A DNA stretch of 64,000 nucleotides, taken from Prorocentrum cordatum (taxonomy: Eukaryota; Sar; Dinophyceae; Prorocentrales; Prorocentraceae). The stretch is taken from positions 867,396-931,395 of the forward strand of contig CAUYUJ010015505.1 of NCBI GenBank assembly GCA_963575745.1, given 5' to 3'. Each line of letters opens with the position of its first letter. Positions within the stretch are counted from its first letter, which is position 1. Positions 24,601 to 36,989 of the stretch are shown here, piece after piece. The notes below the pieces were generated by a model, which saw only the letters and a list, made by a program, of their open reading frames with translations, made no database searches and was not told the DNA's origin. The position numbers and the translations under genes are program-made.

Positions 24601-27600
24601 CGATTAGGGGGGAAACGAAAAAAGGAGAAACATGATAGCAAACGGGGTTGGGAAAAGTTGCAGGGGTAGAAAGGGAAAGGGGAGAAAGAGGAGGAGGAGG
24701 AGGAGGAGGAGGAGGAGGAGGAGGAGAGAAAGTGTGGAAAGAGGAAGCAGCGGAACAACACCCTAACGATGCTCACACAATGATGGGCAAACTCAGATGC
24801 AGGGGGCATACTGTAGCAAAGATGTCGAAGCAAAGATGCAAGGCCTTGAAACGGAAGAGGGGGGATGGGAGGGAGTGGAAGCAGGGAGGGGGACTGAGGG
24901 AAGGAGGGCAGGGGCTGCTCCTCAAGTGCTCCCCGCCCCCCTGGGTGCACACCTTGTCCGTGCCAGACCATCTTTACCTCCCATCTGCTGTTCGGTTGCA
25001 GGCTGACCTATGTTGTCTTGTCGCGTGTGTAGGTGAGAGAGGGGAGGATGTGAGAGAGAGAGAGAGACAGACATATAGAAAGAGACAGAGAGATAGGGAG
25101 AGATTGAGAGAGAGAGAGAGAGAGAGCGAGAGAAACACCGAGAGATTGCGCCGGGAGACGTTCTTCTAAGCAATGCCCCTGGCAGGTTATCGCCGCTGGC
25201 TGCAACCAGTGCGTGCGCGTGCGAGTCTGCCTCCCTCACCCCTTAGCGTCAGTCAGGCCGTCGCGTTCTGTCACGACGTCTCCCAAAACCCTGTGCGTCG
25301 GGCGGCCGATCGAGTGCAACCTCAAGCCCAGAGCCTTGATCGATTAGACCGGGCGCCGCACCTCGGTGAGGGGCACATCGCGCGAACTCGCCCGTCTGCT
25401 GCACGATCCCCGATCGACAGACCCGGGGGCAGCCGAGGCCGTGGCGAAGAGCAGCATCTGCACGTCCCCGTCACAGAGTCCGAGGACGCGGTCCAGGTCA
25501 CGGCTCGAGTGGCCCCCGTCTGCGAGCAGCGCATCGGCGTCGTCGAAGGCCAGCGCCGAGATGCCGTCCAGCCGGCTCGCCAGGCCCCTCGACCCCAGGG
25601 CCGCGGCCAGGCGGGACACCGTGGCCACCAGCACCGCCTGCGGAGCGGCCCCCTCCGACAGAAGGGGATCCACGGCGACATGTCCGACCCATCCCGGGTC
25701 CGACTGCTCCAGAGCCCGATCGATCTGCCAGGATCTGGCCGAGCCCCGGATGTAGCGTTGAGTCGGACCTGTCCCCGTACAGGGGGATTTTCGACGATAA
25801 TTAAAAAATGCACAATACATATTCCAAAATTGTCAAAAAAAACTATTGAAAACATACTCCTAATAATACTCAACAAATACTCAACAAAAATACTTAAAAC
25901 AAATCCCATACCATTCTTGGTTATTCTTGAATACTCCTCATGTAGAGGGACGGGCCTGACTTAAATCTAGCGCTCACGGAGAGGTCCACGCACGAGCTCT
26001 GGCCGACGGGAAGAGACAGGCGGACACCAGCAACTCGGACCCCCCTTGCCACTTCGGCAGGGGCCCGCTGCCTGCGCGCCCACCCGCGCACCCCCACGAA
26101 GGTCCACACGATGCCTCTCGGACAAACACACATGAAGATCTGTTCCCAGGGCCCCTCCACGGACGCAGCCCGAGCAAATCTTCTGGGCCGCGTCCTGCAA
26201 ATGCGGCGACGACGGAGCTCTCGATGGCCAAGATGGTGCTTCTTTCTTCCTCCAGCCGCCCTATCCCTCCCTCCTCCCTCTCCTCCGCTGCCTCCTGCAA
26301 CCCTCCCACGTTGTTCCCAGCTCTACCGCACGCGAATTCCGGCACGAAAGCACACACACACATACACACACCGCGGATCGTGTCCCACAGGCAGTTCCAC
26401 CTCCGGCCTGAGCGGGAGCGGTTGCAAAGCGTTCCCCCGCCCCTGCCGGCACACCTCTCACGATGTTATGTTTATGCTTCAATGCGCGGTCCCGGCAGCA
26501 CGCACTCCACAGCTTCGAGCGAGAAACAGTGAAGCGTTTACTGGGGCTTCCACCGACACTCTGTGCATCTTCGGGCGTTCACCCCCAGCTCCAGAAGCAG
26601 GAGCGCGTTTCTTTATTTTCGGCGGGGGCCAGGGGGGTGGTATAATGTAATGCTTCCCCCCCGCCGTGCGCACGGCGGCAATGCCAGAAGCGCACTGAGG
26701 GGGAAAGGCGTTACGTTATAGGGGGGGGAGGGGGGGCCGGGGGCTATAATGCCCATTTTGCGCCAAGCAGTAAAGAAACACGCTCCAGCATGTTTGGTTC
26801 AAGTCTGCCGTCTGCGAGCCTCCCCAGTCAAGCAGCTGTCAGCGGGACGGGCGACCGCCCGATCGTTTCATCAGGCGCCTAGCGACGCTGAAGTGCCCTC
26901 CCGCTGTGTCATCACCACGTGGCAAGGAGCAGCGGACTGCGCAGCATGGGGCCAGTCATGGGGCACCAGCGCATAGAAAGCCAGGCGTCGGCCACAGAGA
27001 ACCGACCAGGAACGACCGACTGCGCAACACACGGTCATACATAGGACAGCACCGCACAGGGCACAGCCCATAATGCACCAGCTATAAAACATCGACTGGG
27101 AACGGCCGACTGCGCAACACATGGTCGAACAGATGACACAAGGCTTTGGGCACACGCAGTGGAGCACAGACCAGGAACGGCCGGTTGCCCCCACGGCTCT
27201 CTGTCAGCTCTAGGAGGCTCGTGGGATGCTCCTGGCGCCTTCCGCGGAGCCCCGTGGAGACACCACGTGCCTGCAGTGCCCTTGAATTCCTCTGGAAGCT
27301 GTCTGTGGAAGCTGCCTGGAGTGCCATCGGGGAGCCCCAGATGAACCACCAGGAAGCATTTTCTTTTTCTTACCTCTTTGGAAGCCCCCAGTGGGGGCCC
27401 GAAGGCCCTTGGAGCTGTCCAGGGCTGGCGGAACTGCTCCCGCACGATTTCCGCAAGCCGCTGCGCGCGTGAACTTCGGCCCCGCAGTGCGTTCTCGGGA
27501 AGCTGCTGGCGGCTGCATGGGAGCGCCTACACCACTCCACAACATGAACGTCAAAAACTGGCACCGTGATGCGCGCATGTGCGCGCATGGGTCTTGCTGG

Positions 27601-30600
27601 CAGGCAACGGAAACATCCAGAGTCGGAGCGGCCAAGAACGCGTTTGTCTTTGGACTCGGCATTGAAGGTGAGCGACACTCAGACGAGGAGGAGAAGGAGG
27701 AGGAGGAGGAGGAGAAGGAGGAGGACGAGGAGGAAGGAGGAGGAGGAGGAGGAGGAGGAGGAGGAGGAGGAGGAGGAGGAGGAGGAGGAGGAGCGAGGAT
27801 TGGAGGAGAGGAGGAGGAGGAGGAGGAGGAGGAGGAAGAGGAGAACGAGGAGGAGGAGGAGGACGAGAGGAGGAGGAGGAGGAGGGAGGAGGAGGAGGAG
27901 GAGGAGGAGGAGGAGGGGAGAGTCCAACATCTTTGAACTTCATTTTCTCGACGGTTGAAGGGAGGCCCATCGGCCCCTCGCATTCCCCCCCGCACCGAAG
28001 AGGGGGACCACGGAAGGCCACGCCACGAAAAGCAGCGCCACGCTCGGAACAAGCGTGGCCGCCTGGGTTCCGTTCTGGCAGCATGTCGGGCGTGCAGGAG
28101 CTCGCCTGTGACGGCTGGCGAGGCCTCGGGTGGAGCTGTCAAAGCCTTCCAGGATGCCAGCGTCAGCAAGCATCGGCGAGCTCAGGGGGGAAGGCAGAGG
28201 GGGCGGGTTCTTTCTAGAAGACTCAGAAGCTTCCGAAGCCTTCTCCCAAGATGCAGGCGGCTTCTCAGAAGGCCAAAGGGCTCCTGAGAAGCCCCGCCAC
28301 CTTCTGAGACGGCCTGTCCCCTCCCCCCTCTCTCTCTCTCTCCCTCTCTTTCTCTCTCTCCCCCACCCGGGCGCACTGCCGCAAAACGAGCAAGGTACCT
28401 TCGAGCCGAGGACTCCTCTCGTTTGCCGTCTCTCCCTTCTCCTTGGCACGGCTCCCGGGCGAGGTGCGCCTGGGCTTTCGCCAGAAGGTTGGCAAGCGCT
28501 CTGGTGATCTATTTTTTCAGAGCTCCGTGCATCTGCCAGCTGCCCTTCCTGGGTCGAGGGGCCTCCTTCTCCTCCTCCTCCTCCTCCTCCTCCTCCTCCG
28601 CCTCCTCCTGCTCTTTCGAAACCTTCGATGCCCTGCCATTGTGAAGGGGACCAGGAACACACAGATCCGCCGGCCCCCTTGTGGGGCCACCAGGCTGTAG
28701 GCGCGGGTTCGCAGTTTCCAGTACCAGTTGTAGCTTGTAGTTTCCAGTGTTACAGTTCTGCTTCTTGCTGGTTACTGTAACTAGTTGATTGACCGCGCGA
28801 GGGGGGGGAGGCCCAAACAGGATTTTTAGCACCCCCTGGGCGCGTTGTCTGAATTGCTGGGGGGGCTCGAAATCGACACCCCTCACGCAGATCCGCGGGG
28901 TCAGGGTCCAAAAACACAGGGGATTTGCCACATTTCTGAAATTCGGTGCCACCCCTCACGCAGATCCGCGGGGTCAGGGTCCAAAAACACATGGGATTTG
29001 CCACATTTCTGAAATTCGGTGCCACCCCTCACGCAGATCCGCGGGGTCAGGGTCCAAAAACACATGGGATTTGCCACATTTCTGAAATTCGGTGCCACCC
29101 CTCACGCAGATCCGCGGGGTCAGGGTCCAAAAACACATGTGATTTGCCACATTTCTGAAATTCGGTGCCACCCCTCACGCAGATCCGCGGGGTCAGGGTC
29201 CAAAAACACATGTGATTTGCCACATTTCTGAAATTCGGTGCCACCCCTCACGCAGATCCGCGGGGTCAGGGTCCAAAAACACCAGGGATTTGCCACATTT
29301 CTGAAATTCGGTGCCACCCCTCACGCAGAGCCGCGGGGTCAGGGTCCAAAAACACATGTGATTTGCCACATTTCTGAAATTCGGTGCCACCCCTCACGCA
29401 GATCCGCGGGGTCAGGGTCCAAAAACACAAGGGATTTGCCACATTTCTGAAATTCGGTGCCACCCCTCACGCAGATCCGCGGGTCAGGGTCCAAAAACAC
29501 ATGGGATTTGCCACATTTCTGAAATTCGGTGCCACCCCTCACGCAGATCCGCGGGGTCAGGGTCCAAAAACACCAGGGATTTGCCACATTTCTGAAATTC
29601 GGTGCCACCCCTCACGCAGAGCCGCGGGATCAGGGTCCAAAAACACAGGGGATTTGCCACATTTCTGAAATTCGGTGCCACCCCTACGCAGATCCGCGGG
29701 GTCAGGGTCCAAAAACACATGTGATTTGCCACATTTCTGAAATTCGGTGCCACCCCTCACGCAGATCCGCGGGGTCAGGGTCCAAAAACACAGGGGATTT
29801 GCCACATTTCTGAAATTCGGTGCCACCCCTCACGGACATCCATCGCAAGGCGTGGTAACCCAAACTGCGAGTACTCCCTCGGCCCTTTAATCCCAAGGTG
29901 TGGTAACCAAGCTCGTAAACCATACACGTCTTACCAATCGCCCTGTGTGGTAACCCCTCTTGTGATCAGTTGGTTTTGCCGATTGCGAATCGGCCTCGCA
30001 TGAAGTTCCGATACTGCTGCGCGACAGCGCCAAAGCCTCATGACTTAGCTCTTCCATGGCCCATTCTCCGAGAGAGGGGGCCGGCGGCAGGGGGCGAAGC
30101 CCTTACGGATAAATACACACAAATAGCAGGATTCCCTGTACTTTCACATATTTTCAGGGTTTTCGTCTTCCCCCACTTCCCATGTTTTCCCATATTTTCC
30201 TGGGAGTCGACGATTCATTGTGTCTGTGTGCGTTTCTTTCCCTCCTGACATTGGCAGAGCCAGGGCCCAGAAGCAATGTGGGTCTAAGGTTGCCACAACG
30301 TCTCTCGGGATGCCCTCGTCCGTCAGCGTGGCGATCTTCAGGCCAGACGCCACGGCCATGGGCTCCAGGGCGGCACAGAACTGGTCGCCCTGCTCCTGGG
30401 AGGACACCTTGGGCAGGCGGCCAGGGTGGCCGAAGGTGCGGCAGCTTCTGCTGCAGATCCCGGGAAACCAGGCTCCTGGAACCGACCATCGGGAGGCACG
30501 GCCGAAGTGTGGTGCGACTGTCCCGTGTAGTGGTCTCTCTCTCTCTCTCTCTCTCTCTCTGCTGCGGGACGACATTGCGAATGACAGCTGCGTGGAACAC

Positions 30601-33600
30601 TTTGCAGTGCTCACGTGCTGGCGCGAAACGTTCACGCGCCAACCAACAGCGACCCACGACATTACTTCAACATGCGCTAAGTTTCACCTGAGATTGACAT
30701 CATGGTGTGAGTGGACGCGTTGCTCACCCCGACACTCATTGTGGGACCCCCTTGCCTCTATGATGGCTAGCCGTGTTGCGGCAACTGTAGCCGCCACTGC
30801 CTGTCACTGATGTTGCTAGTCCTACTCGTGCAGTGCGACTGCTGGCTCTGCTGCTGTCACTGTTGATTACACTGCTTCTGCTGCAAGAGGCACCAGAGTC
30901 GGCCCAGCGCTTCGCGCCACACAAGGTTCCCACCCACAAGCGAGTTGGACGAAGTCCATGCAGGATCAATCGAACGAAGTGATCTACAAATCCTTGAACA
31001 CGTCATACGCTCGACTCCTGGCCCACGCAAGCGCCCTGTCGCAGAGGGCACAGGAAGAATCCGAACGCACAAGCAGCATACTCGGGGGGAATCGTGTCTC
31101 GGAAGCTTCGCAAGCAAAAATGCGGCCGCTGCCGTTGACATCTGTGTTGCAGCTGCTGCCTCTGCCAGAAGCGCTGTCTATCAATGCTTCTGCTTGTGCA
31201 GGTGCGGCTGCCATAATAGTATGGCTACTGCTGGCGCCTCTTCTGGACTCGATGTGAAGGCACGCCCAGGCCACTGAAGTCTTGGAATTAATATGGCTGG
31301 GGCGAAAACTGCTGTGACGTGAAAACTGATTGGCGATGGAATGCAACAACACTTCCCAGACGCCGGGCGCCAATTTGGGCCGGGTCTGCTACTTTCATTT
31401 CTTTCGCGCTACTGCTAGCGCTAACTACACCGCTGTCGCTACTTCTGCTGATCATGCTATTGCTTGTCAGGTACTGAGGCTGGTCGTGCTGCTACGGCCT
31501 GAACCCCTGCTGCTGCAACAGCTCATACAGCTGTCCCCCATCCTACACAATTCGCCTCCCAGGGGAACAAAGAAACATCAACGTGAGGACATACAAATAA
31601 CTACCCCGACGATTTCATCGAGGCCGTACTCCAGTACTTCAGGCCATGGGATCATCTGGGACGATCGGGGCACCCCTGGGAAACCCTCGGCGGCTGCCAG
31701 GGTACGTGCGCCCGGGGGCTCGACAATCTCCGAGGTCACTTCCTCCTCCTCCTCCTCGTCTGCTCCTCCTCCTCCTCCTCCACCTCCTCCTCCTCGTCCT
31801 CCTCTTCCTTCGCTTCCTCCTCCTGGTCTTTTTTCAACAGAGGTGTCTATTCCAGGGTATGCAGACCACACATACCATCCACCAACTCCATGTGCCAAGT
31901 AAGGTCCCTGTGGCAGGCTCTGGGACCAGAAGGTTTGTCCTGCCCACGGTCACGACCACCGCTCCAAGGATGAGAAAGCACATGAGCCCACCCGACCCAA
32001 GAGGGTTACGCCTGCCGTCAAGGGCATTTATTTCTACTGCAGGTTTGCGAGCAATGAACGATTCGCTTCACAGGCCGGGGCCAGCTCCCCTGCTGAACCT
32101 CGCGCAAACACAAGCCCAACTTCGCGCGCACGCCCCCCCCCCCCCCCCACCGCGGACTTGGATGGGACTGGGACGCCAGGGGCCGGCTTCCTGCCGAGGG
32201 AAGCGCGAGGCCAGAACAGGCAAAACTTTAGTCGGGGACCCGCGGCTCAGGGGGTGAAACATCGAGCTGGAATCGATCGAGAATCTGAACGTTCCTGGGC
32301 GGGGTGGGCTACCGGACCCCTATCTGCGAGGAAGTGGTGATTGGGGTCGATGCGTCGCCCTTGGGCCAGTCCCCCTCTAACGGCTCTCTAACGGTGCCTC
32401 TGGAAGGAGAGAAGCCTGACAAGGACTGGCGCAGCTGCGATCCAGACCGCTAAGACACCCGGAAGGCGCGGAGCGATTCGTTCATCTGGCGCACGCCCAG
32501 AGCCCTAGTGACCGCCGCAAGAGTCGAAGCCGTCGGAGAGTCTGGAATCACGAGGGGCGGGCATGTCCGGATACACACCTTCGCGCTCCGGGCACCGAGG
32601 CGCGATCCCATAGATACGTTCCGCGCGGTGCACCAGCGCAGAGCAGTCCCGCAGAAACCACCAGTGGGCCAATGGGGTCGCGGCCAAAGAGTCCAGACCG
32701 TGAGGCCGTGGAGATGGGATGGCACGTCTGACATTGGCGCTGCGACTGTGGACCAGGACAGAGAAGTGAGCACGACGCCTAACATCAAATGTTGTCCAAA
32801 GCCAGCAGACGCCGCTGTTGGGCTGGGCAGGCGACCTCTGTCCCGAATGGACCGCGTCCGCGGCGACACCGACAGCGAACCCTGCTCAAGATGAACGGGA
32901 ACTGCTGCTGGCCGTCGAGCCCAGTCTGTCTGGTCGGGCCCGATTCCGATCTTCCCGAATGGACTGCCCCCCGACATCCAGCGCCATGCCTGTTTGTCCG
33001 AAACGTGGCTCCTCAGATGTCTGGACCCGTCCCAGAGACGGGAATTCCACCCCGAGCCGCTGCTCCACGGCCCTGGGCCCGGTCAGGGGCCCCCCAGAGG
33101 CCCAGAATCGCCAAAAGCCTCGGCAGCTGGTGCCCTGGCTTCGTTTCGAATTTTTCCACGGCGCGAACGTGTCCGGGGAGGCCAAGAGGTACCGATACCG
33201 CTACTCCCCAGACCTCTCCCGGAGTGCGTTCTGACCAGGATTCCAAGGCGAATGCGGCGGTGGCGACGGGGGCCTCCCAGGAGGCCCAAAAAGGGGAAAC
33301 ACGAGGGAAGTGTAGCGGTATGAGTGCTCCGAGTTTCTTTATAAGCGTCGGGGGGGCGTCACCCCCGCCGACAGCCCCTCATCGACCCCCGTCGCGGGCA
33401 GCCACCGCGCGCCGAAGGCGCTCCGACCCTCGTCGCGGCGCGACGACGAGGCGGGGTTGACCCCCGTCGAGGGGGTACCCCCCCACGCTTGGTAAGAAAT
33501 GCAGAGTGGCGGTGTGGGTACCCTTCCCTCTGGCCATCGCTCGGACGTCCATTCCCTGTGTTTTTGTTTCGGTTTCGTGCGTGGCTTTTTCGCCAAATGA

Positions 33601-36600
33601 TCAAGGATGCTCCTCGATGGTCCTCGCCGAAGGAAAAATGCACACGTCCGAGCGATGCCAAGCCCTCCTCTGGCCGTCAGGGTGCGCTTCCCTCCCACGA
33701 CGGCGGGCGCGGTGCGGTTCGGTCCACCCGGGGGCGCGCCAGGACGAGTGCCGCGGGGCCCGTGGCCTCCGCGGCCCCGGGGCGCTGCAGCGCGCGGACC
33801 AGCAGGGGCAGGGCGTATGCCAGCGTCCTGGGCAGCTTGCAGGTCAGCGTCCCTCTTTACCTGCCTCTCTCGTTTTGTCCGTATACTCCCTCTGCTTGTG
33901 TGTTGGCATATGTCTCTCTCTCTATATATATATGTATGAGTTATGTTCCTGTTATCTCTTTCTCTTTGTCTCTCTCTCTCTCTCTCTTCATATACCTCTC
34001 TCTCTCCCTCCCTATATACCCATCTTCCTGCCCTACATGTCCACATACTTCGTTGTCAATATGTGTATATCTACATACACCAGTATACTGTGTGTACGTA
34101 CACGGGCGCGCTGTTATATCGCCGCCTGCTTTTCTGGTCAAGCAAGAACTGGGGGTACTCGTCCTTATTTCGACTCTTCTCTCTTCGCTTGATGCTTACC
34201 TCTCGATCCCATAAATATAAATAAATATAAACGTTCTCATTTCCCTCTCTCTCTCTCTCCCTCTCTCTCTGTCTCTCCTTCTCTCTGTCGTAGTCCCTGT
34301 GTGGTGGGAGGATGCAAACATATTCACTTCGTGTGAGAGTCTGGCCCTGGCACAAAGGTCCCAATAACAGAAAACATGGTTCCCTGAATCCACTGGCCCC
34401 ATTTTTTTGTTTTGTGTTGGGGGAGGGGGGCGGGGCAACAAAAACGAGGCCAGTGGATTCAGGGGGTCAGTTTGCGTGTCCCCCTGGGACCTTTTCCCCC
34501 CGGGCCAGGCCTACCCCTCCTCTGCTGCAGCACGAATTTATGCGACCCCCCCCTCGCACAAAAGAAGTCGGCTTGCCCTCCTCCTCCTCCCCCTCCTCCT
34601 CCTCCTCCTCCTCCTAATCCTCCTCTTTCTCCTGATCCTCCTCCTGATCCTCCTCCGCCTCCTCCTCCTCCTGCTCCTCCTCCTCCTCCGCCCCCCCTAA
34701 GTCCTCCTACGACTCCCTCCATGCTCATCTTCGTCATCGTCCTCGGAAGGCTCCTTTGAGGGGCGATTTGGCGACTTTGCGAGGGTGTCTCGAGCGGGAG
34801 CCCCAGTGGAACACGCCCAGGTCGACTTTGTCGAGGATGTCTCGAGCGAGAGCGCTGGACTGGGACACTCCCGGTGCGCCCCGGCGCGCTCCTGCAGATC
34901 CCCAAACATTTTGCCCAGAGGCGCGGTGGGGCCTGACTTTCTCGCGCGCCAGGTGTCGACCTGGAGGGGATGTCTTGCGCGCGAGAGGCCCGGACTGGGA
35001 CACCCCTGTGCGCCGCAGCGCGCGACAGCAGATACCCGCCAACGGCTCCTGAGATCGCTGTGGGGCCTGAATTTCTCGCGCGCCGGGGTCGACTTTAGGA
35101 AGATGTCTCGATCGAGAGGCCCGGACTGGGACACACGCCCAGTAGCGCCCCGGCGCGCGCCTGAGGGCCTCCCTGGGGGAGGCTCGGGGGGCCGGTTTGC
35201 TAAAAATGTCCCACGCGAGCGCGCTGGTTTGGAATTCGTCGCCGGATGCCCCCGATGTGCCAGATTTCCTGGCAACGGAAAAGAGGGGGGGCGGTTGGCA
35301 GGCCCGTTCCGTCGCGCGCTGGAGTCAGGATGACGTGAGTTCTCAAAGCAAGCTCCTTCAAATTACAGGGGGCCCTGACTGAGAGAATCCTTGGCACAGG
35401 CATCTGGATTGAGGACTGGGGCCGTTAAATTATTCCGGGTATCCCCAGCGACGATCCCTTGTTAAAGGCATCCTTACAAAAATGCCCCTTACTGACAGGA
35501 ATCGGAGTACTGACTCCAATGGGAGCCTTACTAAGGTCTCCATACTACAGGGGTCCTTACTAAGGGCTCCTCTCCATGGGTCCTCACTCGGAATCACAAA
35601 GTGCACCCGCATTCGAGAATGCGTGCTGAAGGGATCCTCTACAGGATTTTGCAATTCAGGGGCCCGCACTAAGGATCCCTCACCAGAAGCACTGTTAGTG
35701 AGGAATCGGGACGGAACGGAACCATTACTGCGGAATCCGTCTTACAGGGGGCCCCACCCGAGGGAACCCTGGGCACAGTCATCTGGGCTGGGGATCCCGA
35801 ATCAAAGGGGCCCTGACTCAGGATTCACTCCTAATTTGGAATACGTGATGAAAAACATCCTGAACGAGGATCCATTGTGAAAAGCGTCCTTACGACTGGA
35901 TAGTTACTGAAAACGGTCCTGAATAACGGCCCCTTAGTCAAGGGATCCTCACTAAAGACTCCTGGCAACAAAAGTGGTCATTACTAAGAATGTTTCGACC
36001 AAGGGGTGAATACCCAGAATGTCTAATTAAACCGGCCATTTATGAAAGAATGCGTTCTACATGAATCCGCTATCAAAATCTCGTGCCCCAGAGGTGGTTA
36101 CTGAGGATTTCTTATTACAGGAACCTTTACAGAGGAATGCATACTCAAAGAACGAGCACTGCGGAATCAATATTACAAAGGCCCGTACGGAGGGAGTCCC
36201 CAGTACAACTGTGCTAACGACTCCTAATCAAAATGACATGTAATACGGGTTCTGATTAACAGATGCCTTCTGACGGGGTCCTGCTTAAAGACACCCTACT
36301 ACGGGAATCCGTGCTACGGGTCCCAAAGTGGAGAATCCGATCTAAGGACCCTTACACAGAAACCAGACTAAGGATCCCTGCGGCCGCTAAATATTACAAA
36401 GGGAATCCGTATTCGGTACTCCTTACAAAGACGTCACAACACACAATCGAGGGGGTAGTGAACGACACGAATGTAACGATGAGGCCTTAGGATTTCCTTT
36501 GCAGGACCTGCAGGAGGGGATATGCCTGTACGCCCATGTGCACACACATATGGCATATCTCTCGTATCTCGCTCTCCCTCTCTCTCTCTCTCCTTCTATT

Positions 36601-36955
36601 ATCTCTATCTCTCTCCTCTTGTTTCTTTATGTCTCAATCTCTCGGTTGTTTTGTTTCTCTCTCTCTCTCTCTCTCTCCCCCTGTCGCTGCCTATCCTTCC
36701 CTCTCGCCCTCTCTCCTTCTCTCTCTATTTCTCTCTCACATGTGCACACACACGTTCTATACAAACATAGTTCTACAGACATAGCATGACGTGTCACTAT
36801 AGCTCTCTCTCTCTCTCTATCAGTAAACACTCATATATATGCAATATATACACTGTCTCTCTCTCTCTCTCTCTGTCCCTGTTCCCCTCTTCTTCTTAGT
36901 ATCATTATTATTATTATTTTCTCTCTCTCTCTCTCTCTCTTTCTCTTTCTCTCCT

Positions 36956-36989
<34 letters not shown>

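Noticed and set aside
28901-29826. A series of overlapping ~65-94-codon ORFs on both strands (TEFQKCGKS / FLKFGATPH repeats)
   Set aside because: They are produced by the 73-bp satellite, whose length makes all frames open; there is no start context or family.
32450-32977. RNase H-like text on the minus strand
   Set aside because: Only a vague resemblance (RDCSALVHRAERI); the diagnostic DGS and KAH motifs are missing.
33890-34300. Leu/Ser-rich membrane-like ORFs
   Set aside because: Translation of (TC)n and TATA repeats.
34772-35333. ORFs of 98-192 codons on both strands
   Set aside because: They follow the 134-bp tandem repeat and have no recognisable domain.
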